NCBI RefSeq assembly: GCF_000003195.3
Contig: NW_018396407.1
Coordinates: 1-64,000 of the forward strand
Direction of reading: 5' to 3'
Origin: Sorghum bicolor
Lineage: Eukaryota > Streptophyta > Magnoliopsida > Poales > Poaceae
Length of the DNA stretch: 64,000 nucleotides
Below, piece after piece: positions 34,665 through 46,000 of the stretch. The position numbers were made by a program, and so were the translations under genes. How positions within the stretch are numbered: the stretch's first letter is position 1; each line of letters starts with the position of its first letter. Below the pieces are notes generated by a model. It ran no database searches. It had not been told where the DNA came from and worked only from the letters and a program-made list of their open reading frames with translations.

Positions 34665-36791
34665 GCATATCGTATGTTCCATGCAAACCGTGCATCTATC
34701 TTGCATCAAGATTAGCACTATCTCCAAACAGACCAAACCGAGCTATCACCTTAGCCCCTTGACCTAGGAGTACCATCGGGTGTCTCCAAAATGGTTTCTT
34801 ATCCAATGGTGCATTAGGTGCAAACCGTGCACCTACCTTGCACCTAAACTAACACTATCTCTAATCGGACCGAAGTGAGATTCCATATGACACATGTCAT
34901 CTAGGAGTTCCATCCGGTGCGTCCAAATTGATTTCTGAGCATATGGTATGTTCCATGCAAATCGTGCACCTATCTTGCATCAAGATTAGCACTATCTCTA
35001 AACAGACCGAACCGAGCCTCCACTTGAGCCTCTTCACCTAGGAGTACCAACATGTGCTTCCAAAATGGTCTCTATGCACACCAAAGCGAGATTCCATATG
35101 ACACACGTCATCAAGGAGTTCTATCAGGTGTGTCCAAATTAATTTCTAAACATATGGTACGTTCCATGCAGACCGTGCATCTATCGTGCATTAAGATTAG
35201 CACTATCTCCAAATTGACCAAACCGAGCTTTCACTTGAGCCTTTTACCTAGGAGTACCATCGGGTGCGTCCAAAATGGTTTCTTAGCATATGCTGCATTA
35301 TGTGCAAACCTTGCACCTATCTTGCATCAAAACTAACACAGTCTCCAAACAAACCAAAACAAGATTTTGTATGACAAACGTCATCTAGGAATTCCATCAT
35401 GTGCGTCCAGATTGATTTCCAAGCATTTGGTATGTTCCTTGCAAACCGTGCACCTATCTTGCATCAAGATTAGCACTATCTCCAAACAGACCGAACCGAG
35501 CATCCATTTGAGCCCCTTCACCTAGGAGTACCAACAAGTGCGTTCAAAATGGTTTCTTAGACTATGGTGCATTAGGTGCAAATTGTGCACCTATCTTGCA
35601 CCAAAACTAACAATGTCGCCAAATGGACCGAAGCGAGATTCCATATGACACACGTCACAAGGAGTTCCATCGGGTGCATCCAAATTGATTTCCAAGCATA
35701 TGGTATGTTCCATGCAAACCATGCACCTACGTTGCATAAGGATTAGCACCTTCTCCAAACTGACCGAACCAAGCTTCCACTTGAGCCTCTTCACCCAAGA
35801 GTACCAAATAGTGCATCCAAACTGGTTTCATAGACTATGGTGCATTATGCGCAAACTGTGCACCTATCTTGCACAAAAACTTACAATGTCTACAAACGGA
35901 CCGAAGCAAGATTCCATATGACACACGTCATCTAGTTGTTCCATTGGGTGCGTCCAAATTGATTTCTAAGCATATGGTATGTTCCTTGCAAATCATGAAC
36001 CTATCTTGCATCAAGATTCGCACTATCTCCAAACAGATCAAACCGAGCTTCCACTTGAACCTCTTCACCGAAGTACCAATAGGTGCTTCCAAAATGGTTT
36101 CTTAGACTATGGTGCATTAGGCGCAAACCAAGCACATATCTTGCACCGAAACTAACATTGTTTTTAAATAGACCAAAGCGAGATTCCATATGACACAAGT
36201 CATCAAGGAGTTCCATCGGGTGCATCCAGATTGATTTCCAAGCATATGGTATGTTCCATGCAAACCGTGCACCTATCTTGCATCAAGATTAGCACTATCT
36301 CCAATAGACCGAACCGAGCTTTCACTTGAGCCTCTTCATCTAGGAGTACAAACAGGTGCTTCAAAAATGGTTTCTTAGACTATGGTGCATTAGGCACAAA
36401 CTATGCACCTATCTTGCACCGAAACTAACATTGTCTCCAAACAGACAGAAGCGAGATTCCATATGACACACATCATCTAGGAGTTCCAATGGGTGCGTCC
36501 AAATTGATTTCTTAACATATGGTATGTTCCATGCAAACTGTGCAACTATCTTGCATCAAGATTAGCACTATATATGAACAGACCAAATCGAGCCTCCACT
36601 TGAGCCTCTTCAACTACGAGTACAATCGGGTGCGTCTAAAATGGTTTCTTAGCCTATGGTGCATTAGGCGTAAACCGTGCATATATCTTCTACCAAAATT
36701 AACACTGTCTCTAAACGAACAGAAGCAAGAGTCCATATGACACACATCATCAAGGAGTTATATATCAGGTGCATCCTAATTGATTTCTGAG
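34665..36791 (+). repeat. Satellite higher-order repeat, copy 3, with a deletion in N
   Basis: 2,127 bp; the same order, but about 63 bp are missing from the N dimer at about 35071, where TTCCAAAATGG joins TCTCTATGCACACC. The lost segment runs from the shared TTTCTTAG to the following A-monomer core. Confidence 0.88.
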
Positions 36792-39700
36792 CATATCGTA
36801 TGTTCCATGCAAACCGTGCATCTATCTTGCATCAAGATTAGCACCATCTCCAAACAGACCAAACCGAGCTTTAACTTGAGCCCCTTGACCTAGGAGTACC
36901 ATCGGGTGCGTCCAAAATGGTTTCTTATCCAATGGTGCATTAGGTGCAAACCATGCACCTATCTTGCACCAAAACTAACACTGTCTCTAAACAAACTGAA
37001 GTGAGATTCCATATGACACATGTCATCTAGGAGTTCCATCTGGTGCGTCCAAATTGATTTCTGAGCATATGGTATGTTCCATGCAAATCGTGCACCTATC
37101 TTGCATCAAGATTAGCACTATCTCTAAACAGACCCAACCGAGGCTCCACTTGAGCCTCTTCACCTAGGAGTACCAACATGTGCTTCCAAAATAGTTTCTT
37201 AGACTTTGGTGCATTAGGTGCAAACCATGCACATATCTTGCACCGAAACTAATACTGTCTCTAAGCACACCAAAGCGAGATTCCATATGACACACGTCAT
37301 CAGGGAGTTCTATCGGGTGTGTCCAAATTAATTTCTAAACATATGGTACATTCCATGCAGACTGTGCATCTATCTTACATCAAGATTAGCACTATCTCCA
37401 GATAGACCAAACCAAGCTTTCACTTGAGCCATTTACCTAGGAGTACCATCGGGTGCGTCCAAAATGGTTTCTTAGCCTATGCTGCATTATGTGCAAACCT
37501 TGCACCTATCTTGCACCAAAACTAAAGTGTCTCCAAATAGACCGAAACAAGATTTTGTATGACACACGTCATCTAGGAGTTCCATCATGTGCGTCCAGAT
37601 TGATTTCCAAACATTTGGTATGTTCCATGCAAACCGTGCACCTATCTTGCATCAAGATTAGCACCATCTCCAAACAGACTGAACCGAGCATCCACTTGAT
37701 CCCCTTCACCTAGGTGTACCAACAAGTCCGTCCAAAATGGTTTCTTAGACTATGGTGCATTAGGTGCAAACTGTGCACCTATCATGCACCTAAACAAACA
37801 ATGTCTCCAAATGGACCGAAGTGAGATTCCATATGACACACGTCATCAAGGAGTTCCATCAGGTGCGTCCTAATTGATTTCTGAGCATATCGTATGTTCC
37901 AAGCAAACTGTGCATCTATCTTGCATCAAGATTAGCACTATCTCCAAAGAGACCAAACCGAGCTTTCACTTGAGCCCTTTGAACTAGAAGTACCATCGGG
38001 TGTCCAAAATGGTTTCTTATCCTATGGTGCATTAGGTGCAAACCGTGCACCTATCTTGCACCGAAACTAACATTGTCTCCAAACAGACCGAAGCGAGATT
38101 CCATATGACACATGTCATCTAGGAGTTCCATTGGGTGCGTCCAAATTGATTTCATAAATTATGGTACGTTCCATGCAAACTGTGCAACTATCTTGCATCA
38201 AGATTAGAACTATCTCTAAACAGACCAAGCCGAGCCTCCACTTGAGCCTCTTCACCTAGGAGTACCAACAGGTGCTTCCAAAATGGTTTTTTAGACTTTG
38301 GTGCATTAGGCGCAAACCGTGCACATATCTTCTACCAAAACCAATACTGTCTCTAAGCACACCAAAGCGAGATTCCATATGACACACATCATCAAGGAGT
38401 TCTATCAGGTGTGTCCAAAATAATTTCTAAGCATATGGTACGTTCCATGCAGACCGTGCATCTATCTTGCATCAAGATTAGCACTGTCTCCAAAGAGACC
38501 AAACCGAGCTTTCACTTGAGCCTTTTACCTAGGAGTACCATCGGGTGCGTCCAAAATGGTTTCTTAGCCTATGCTGCATTATGTGCAAACCTTGCACCTA
38601 TCTTGCACCGAAACTAACACTGTCTCCAAACAGACTGAAGCAAGATTTTGTATGACACACATCATCTAGGAGTTCCATCATGTGCGTCCAGATTGTTTTC
38701 CAAGCATTTGGTATGTTCCATGCAAACCGTGCCCTTATCTTGCATCAAGATTAGCACTATCTCCAAACAGACCGAACCGAGCCTCCACTTGAGCCTCTTC
38801 ACCTAGGAGTACCCACAGGTGCTTCCAAAATGGTTTCTTAGACTTTGGTGCATTAGGCGCAAACCGTGCACATATCTTGCACCAAAACTAATACTGTCTC
38901 TAAGGACACCAAAGCGAGATTCCATATGACACACCTCAACAAGGAGTTCTATCGGGTGTGTCCAAATTAATTTCTAAGCATATGGTACGTTCCATTCAAA
39001 CCGTGCATCTATCTTGCATGAAGATTAGCACTATCTCCAAACAGACCGAACCGAGCATCCACTTGATCCCTTCACCTAGGAGTACCAACAAGTGCGTCCA
39101 AAATGGTTTCTTAGACTATGGTGCATTAGGTGCAAACTGTGCACCTATCTTGCATTAAAACTTACAATGTCTACAAACGGACCGAAGTAAGATTCCATAT
39201 GAAACACGTCATCTAGGAGTTCCATTGGGTGCGTCCAAATTGATTTCTAAGCATATGGTATGTTCCTTGCAAATCATGCACCTATCTTGCATCAAGATTA
39301 GCACTATCTCCAAACAGATCAAACCGAGCTTCCACTTGAGCCTCTTCACCGAAGTACCAACATGTGCTTCCAAATTGGTTTCTTAGACTATGGTGCATTA
39401 GGCGCAAACCATGCACATATCTTGCACCGAAACTAACACTGTTTCTAAATAGACCAAAGCGAGATTCCAAATGACACAAGTCATCAAGGAGTTCCATCAG
39501 GTGCATCCAGATAGATTTCCAAGCATATAGTATGTTCCATGCAAACCGTACACCTATCTTGCATCAAGATTAGCACTATCTCCAAACAGACCGAACCGAG
39601 CTTCCACTTGAGCCTCTTCATCTAGGAGTACAAACAGGTGCGTCAAAAATGGTTTCTTAGACTATGGTGTATTAGGTACAAACTATGCACCTATCTTGCA

Positions 39701-41550
39701 CCAAAACTAACATTGTCACCAAACAGACCGAAGCGAGATTCCATATGACACACGTCATCTAGGAGTTCCATTGGGTGCGCCCAAATTGATTCTTAATATA
39801 TGGTACGTTCCATGCAAACTGTGCAACTATCTTACATCAAGATTAGCACTATATCCGAACAGACCAAATCGAGCCTCCACTTGAGCCTCTTCAACTACGA
39901 GTACCATCGGGTGCGTCCGAAATGGTTTCTTAGCCTATGCTGCATTATGTGCAAACCTTGCACCTATCTAGTACCGAAACTAACACTGTCTCCAACACAG
40001 ACTGAAGCAAGATTTCGTATGACACATTTCATCCAGGAGTTCCATCATGTGCGTCCAGATTGTTTTCCAAGCATTTGGTATGTTTCATGCACTATCTCCA
40101 CACAGACCGAACCGAGCATCCACTTGAGCCCCTTCACCTAGGAGTACCAACAAGTGCGTCCAAAATGGTTTCTTAGACTATGGTGCATTAGGTGCAAACT
40201 GTGCACCTATATTGCACCGAAACTAACAATGTCTCCAAATGGACCGAAGCGAGATTCCATATGACACACGTCATCAAGGAGTTCCATCGGGTGCATCAAA
40301 ATTGATTTCCAAGCATATGGTATATTCCATGCAAACCATGCACCTACCTTGCATATGGATTAGCACTATCTCCAAACTGACCGAACCAAGCTTCCACTTG
40401 AGCCTCTTCACCCAGGAGTACCAAATAGTGCGTCCAAAATGGTTTCTTAGACTATGGTGCATTAGGCGCAAACTGTGCACCTATCTTGCACTAAAACTTA
40501 CAATGTCTACAAATGAACCGAAGCAAGATTCCAAATGACGCACGTCATCAAGGAGTTCTATAGGATGTGTCTAAATTAATTTCTAAGCATATGGTATGTT
40601 CCATGCAGACCGTGCATCTATCTTGCATCAAGATTAGCACTATCTCCAAACAGATCAAACCAAGCTTCCACTTGAGCCTCTTCACCGAACTACCAACAGG
40701 TGCTTCTAAAATGGTTTCATAGACTATGGTGCATTAGGCGCAAACCATGCACATATCTTGCACCGAAACTAACACTGTTTCTAAACAGACCAAAGCGAGA
40801 TTCCATATGACACAGGTCATCAAGGAGTTCCATCAGGTACATACAAATTTATTTCCAAGCATATGGCATGTTCCATGCAGACCGTGCACCTATCTTGCAT
40901 CAAGATTAGCACTATCTCCAAACAGACCGAACCAAGCTTCCACTTGAGCCTCTTCATCTAGGAGTACAAACACGTGCGCCAAAAATGGTTTCTTAGACTA
41001 TGGTGCATTAGGCACAAACTATGCACCTATCTTGCACCAAAACTAACATTGTCTCCAAACAGACCGAAGTGAGATTCCATATGACACACGTCATCTAGGA
41101 GTTCCATTAGATGGATCCAAATTGATTTCTTAACATATGGTACGTTCCATGCAAACTGTGCAACTATCTTACATCAAGATTAGCACTATATCCGAACAGA
41201 CCAAATCGAGCCTCCACTTGAGCCTCTTCAACTACGAGTACCATCGGGTGCGTCTCAAATGGTTTCTTAGCCTATGTTGCATTAGGCGTAAACCATGCAC
41301 ATATCTTCTACCAAAACTAACACTGTCTCTAAACGAACAGAAGCAAGATTCCATATGACACACATCATCAAGGATTATATTAGGTGCGTCCTAATTGATT
41401 TCTGAGCATATCGTATGTTCCATGCAAACCGTGCAGCTATGTTGCATGAAGATTAGCACTATCTGCAAAATGACCAAACCGAGCTTTCACTTGAGCCCTT
41501 TGACTTAGGGGTACCATCGGGTGCGTCCAAAATAGTTTCTTATCCTATGG

Positions 41551-41618
41551 TTTCTCTATTTGGAGTACCATCGGGTACCTAGGAGTACCATCTGCAAACA
41601 GACCAAAATAGTTTCTCT
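41551..41618. other. Inversion junction of the satellite array
   Basis: Forward satellite stops after TATCCTATGG at 41550 and reverse satellite is continuous from about 41619. Between them are short satellite pieces in both orientations: a reverse piece around TATTTGGAG, forward GAGTACCATCGGGT, forward ACCTAGGAGTACCATC, forward TCTGCAAACAGACC and forward AAAATAGTTTCT. The word TCTGCAAA and the phrase AAAATAGTTTCT are peculiar to the M unit just upstream (41460-41550), so the pieces appear to be local copies. GTTTCTCTATTTGGAG and GTTTCTCTCTTTGGAG occur at both ends of the mosaic. Confidence 0.85.
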
Positions 41619-42517
41619 CTTTGGAGATAGTGCTAATCTTGATGCAAGATATGTGCACGGTTTGCGCCTAATGCACCTAAGTCTAAGAAACCATTTTGGA
41701 AGCACCTGTTGGTACTCCTAGGTGAAGAGGCTGAAGTGGAGGCTCGGTTCGGTCTGTTTAGAGATTGTGCTAATCTTGATGCAATATAGGTGCACGATTT
41801 CCATGGAACATACCATATGCTAAGAAATCAATTTGGATGCACCAGATAGAACTCCTAGATGACATGTGTCATATGGAATCTCACTTCGGTCCGTTTAGAG
41901 GCAGTGTTAGTTTCGGTGCAAGATAGGTGCACGGTTTGAACCTAATGCACCATAGGATAAGAAACCATTTTGGACGCACCCGATGGTACTCCTAGGTCAA
42001 GGGCTCAAGTGAAAGCTCTGTTTGGTCTTTTTGGAGATAGTGCTAATCTTGATGCAAGATAGATGCACGGTTTGCATGGCACATACGATATGCTCAGAAA
42101 TCAAGTAGGACGCACCTGATAAAACTCCTTGATGATGTGTGTCATATGGAATCTTGCTTCGGTTTGGTTAGAGACAGTGTTAGTTTTGGTAGAAGATATG
42201 TGCACGGTTTACGCCTAATGCACCATAGGCTAAGAAACAAATTTAGAGCACCGATGGTACTCGTAGTTGAAGAGGCTCAAGTGGAGGCTCGATTTGGTCT
42301 GTTCAGCTATAGTGCTAATCTTGATGCAAGATAGTTGCACAGTTTGCATGGAACGTACCATATGTTAAGAAATCAATTTGGACGCACCTAATGGAACTCC
42401 TAGATGACGTGTGTCATATGGAATCTCGCTTCGGTCTGTTTGGAGACAATGTTAGTTTCGGTGCAAGACAGGTGCATAGTTTGTGCCTAATGCACCATAG
42501 TCTAAGAAACTATTTTT

Positions 42518-43021
42518 GACGCACCTGTTTCTACCCCAGATGAAGAGGCCCAAGTGGAAGCTCGGTTCGGTCTGTTTGTGCAAGATAGGTGCACGGTTTG
42601 CATGGAACATACCATAAGCTTGGAAATCAATTTGGATGCACCCGATGGAACTCCTTGATTACGTGTCATATAGAATCTTGCTTTGGTCTGTTTAGAAACA
42701 GTGTTAGTTTTGGTGCAAGATATGTGCATGGTTTGCGCATAATGCACCATAGTCTAAGAAACCATTTTTGACGCACCTGTTTCTACCCCAGATGAAGAGG
42801 CCCAAGTGGAAGCTCGGTTCGGTATGTTTGTGCAAGATAGGTACACGGTTTGCATGGAACATACCATATGCTTGGAAATCAATTTGGATGCACCCTATGG
42901 AACTCCTTGATGACGTGTCATATGGAATCTTGCTTTGGTCTGTTTAGAAACAGTGTTAGTTTTGGTGCAAGATATGTGCATGGTTTGCGCATAATGCACC
43001 ATAGTCTAAGAAACCATTTTG
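42518..43021 (-). repeat. Local 252-bp satellite tandem duplication
   Basis: GACGCACCTGTTTCTACCCC occurs at 42518 and again at 42770. Both copies carry the same private ~20-bp deletion (GTCTGTTTGTGCAAGATAGG type, missing the GAGATAGTGCTAATC segment), so a 274-bp dimer first lost about 22 bp and then duplicated. Confidence 0.85.
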
Positions 43022-46000
43022 GAAGCACCTGTTAGTACTTCGGTGAAGAGGCTCAAGTGGAAGCTCGGTTTGATCTATTTTGGAGATAGTGCTAATCTTG
43101 ATGCAATATAGGTGCATGATTTGCACGGAACATACCATATGCTTAGAAATCAATTTGGACACACCCAACGAAACTCCTAGATGACGTGTGTCATATGGAA
43201 TCTTGAATTTGTCCGTTTGTAGACATTGTAAGTTTTAGTGCAAGATAGGTGCACAGTTTACGCCTAATGCACCATTGTCTAAGAAACTCTTTTGGACACA
43301 CTATTTGGTACTCTTGGATGAAGAGGGTCAAGTGGAAGCTTGGTTCGGTCAGTTTGGAGATAGTGCTAATCCTTATGCAAGGTAGGTGCATGGTTTGCAT
43401 TGAACATACCATATGCTTGGAAATCAATTTGGATGCACCCGATGGAACTCCTTGATGACGTGTGTCATATGGAATCTCGCTTCGGTCCATTTGGAGACAT
43501 TGTTAGTTTCGGTGCAAGATAGGTGCACAGTTTGCACCTAATGCCACATAGTCTAAGAAACCATTTTGGACGCACTTGTTGGTACTCCTAGGTGAAGGGG
43601 CTCAAGTGGATGCTCGTTTGGTCTGTTTGGAGATAGTGCTAATCTTGATGCAAGATAGGTGCACGGTTTGCATGGAACATACCAAATGCTTGGAAATCAA
43701 TCTGGACGCACATGATGGAACTCCTAGATGACGTGTGTCATACGAAAACTTGCATCGGTCTCTTTGGAGACAGTGTTTGGAGATAGTGTTTGCAAGATAG
43801 ATGCACGGATTGCATGGAACGTACGATATGGTCAGAAATCAATTAGGACACACCTGATATAACTACTTGATGATGTGTGTCATATGGAATCTTGCTTTAG
43901 TTCATTTAGAGACAGTGTTAGTTTTGGTAGAAGATATGTGCACGGTTTACGCCTAATACACCATAGGCTAAGAAACCATTTTTGACACATCCGATGGTAC
44001 TCGTAGTTGAAGAGGCTCAAGTGGAGGCTCAATTTGGTCTGTTCAGATATAGTGCTAATCTTGATGCAAGATAGTTGCACAGTTTGCATGGAACGTACCA
44101 TATGTTAAGAAATCAATTTGGACGCACCCAATGGAACTCCTAGATGACGTGTGTGATATAGAATCTCGCTTCGGTCTGTTTGGAGAAAATGTTAGTTTTG
44201 GTGCAAGATAGGTGCATAGTTTGTGCCTAATCCACCATATTCTAAGAAACCATTTTTGACACACTTGTTTGTACTCCTAGATGAAGAGGCTCAAGTGGAA
44301 GCTCGGTTCGGTCTGTTTGGAGATAGTGCTAATCTAGATGCAAGATAGGTGCACAGTTTGCATGGAACATACCATATGCTTGGAAATCAATTTGGATGCA
44401 CTCGATGGAACTCTTGGATGACGTGTGTCATATGGAATCTCGCTTTGGTCTGTTTAGAAATAGTGTTAGTTTCGGTGCAAGATATGTGCATGGTTTGCGC
44501 CTAATGCATCATACTCTAAGAAACCATTTTGGAAGCACATGTTGGTACTTCGGTGAAGAGGCTCAAGTGGAAGCTCGGTTTGCTCTATTTGGAGATAGTG
44601 CTAATCTTGATGCAAGATAGGTGCATGATTTGCATGGAACATACCATATGCTTAGAAATCAATTTGGACGAACCCAATGGAACTCCTAGATGACGTGTGT
44701 CATATGGAATCTTGCTTCGGTCCGTTTTTAGACATTGTAAGTTTTAGTGCAAGATTGGTGCACAGTTTGCGCCTAATGCACCATAGTCTAAGAAACCATT
44801 TTGGACACACTATTTGGTACTCATGGGTGAAGATGCTCAAGTGGAAGCTTGGTTCGGTCAGTTTGGAGATAATGCTAATCCTCAATCAAGGTAGGTGCAT
44901 GGTTTGCATGGAACATACCATATGCTTGGAAATCAATTTGGATGCACCTGATGGAACTCCTTGATGACGTGTGTCATATGGAATCTCGCTTCGGTCCATT
45001 TGGAGACATTGTTAGTTTTCATAGTCTAAGAAACCATTTTGGATGCACTTGTTGGCACTCCTTGGTGAAGGGGCTCCAGTGGATGCTCGGTTCGGTCTAT
45101 TTGGAGATATTGCTAATCTTGATGCAAAATAGGTGCACGGTTTGCATGGAACGTACCAAATGCTTGGAAATCAATCTAGACGCCCATGATGGAACTCTTA
45201 GATGACGTGTGTCATATGAAATCTAGCTTCGGTCTGTTTGCACATAATGCAGCATAGGCTAAGAAACCATTTTGAACGCACCCGACGGTACTCCTAGGTA
45301 AAAGGCTCAAGTGAAAGCTCGTTTTGGTCTATTTGGAGATAGTGCTAATCTTGATGCAAGATAGATGCACGGTCTGCATGGAATGTACAATATGCTTAGA
45401 AATTAATTTGGACACACCCGATAGAACTCCTTGATGACGTGAGTAATTTGGAATCTCGCTTTGGTGTGCTTAGAGACAGTATTAGTTTTGGTGCAAGATA
45501 TGTGCATGGTTTGCGCCTAATGCACCAAAGTCTAAGAAACCATTTTGGAAGCACCTGTTGGTACTCCTAGGTGAAGAGGCTCAAGTAGAGGCTCGGTTCG
45601 GTCTGTTTAGAGATACTTCGGTGAAGAGGCTCAAGTGGAAGCTCGGTTTGATCTATTTGGAGACAGTGCTAATATTTATGCAAGATAGGTGCATGATTTG
45701 CAAGGAACATGCCATATGCTTAGAAATCAATTTGGACGAACTCAATGGAACTCCTAGAGGACGTGTGTCATATAGAATCTTGCTTCGGTCCGTTTGTAGA
45801 CATTGTAAGTTTTAGTGCAAGATAGGTGCACAGTTTGCGGCTAATGCACCGTAGTCTAAGAAACCATTTTTGATGCACTATTTGGTACTCATGGGTGAAG
45901 ACGCTCGTTATGCAAGGTAGGTACATGGTTTTCATGGAACATACCATATGCTTGGAAATCAATTTGGATTCACCTGATGGAACTCCTTGATGACGTGTGT

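Larger units (their letters stand above)
23501..41550 (+). repeat. 137-bp satellite array, forward arm (274-bp dimers, 16-mer HOR)
   Basis: Successive CATATG-type landmarks lie at 23505, 23777, 24051, 24325, 24599 and 24873, i.e. every 274 bp (one 272). Each 274-bp unit holds two 137-bp monomers sharing the core GCACCTATCTTGCA: B (with the ...AGCATATGG... start and CTTGAGCCTCTTCA) and A (with CCATATGACACACGTCATC). Eight dimer types recur in fixed order. Small open frames of 60-99 codons on both strands repeat with the satellite and are not genes. The 137-bp length fits CEN38/pSau3A10-type centromeric satellites of sorghum relatives; identity is inferred from length and context. Confidence 0.95.

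Noticed and set aside
23501..41550. CRISPR-like array
   Set aside because: The repeat is a continuous 137/274-bp satellite without distinct spacers, in a plant retrotransposon context.
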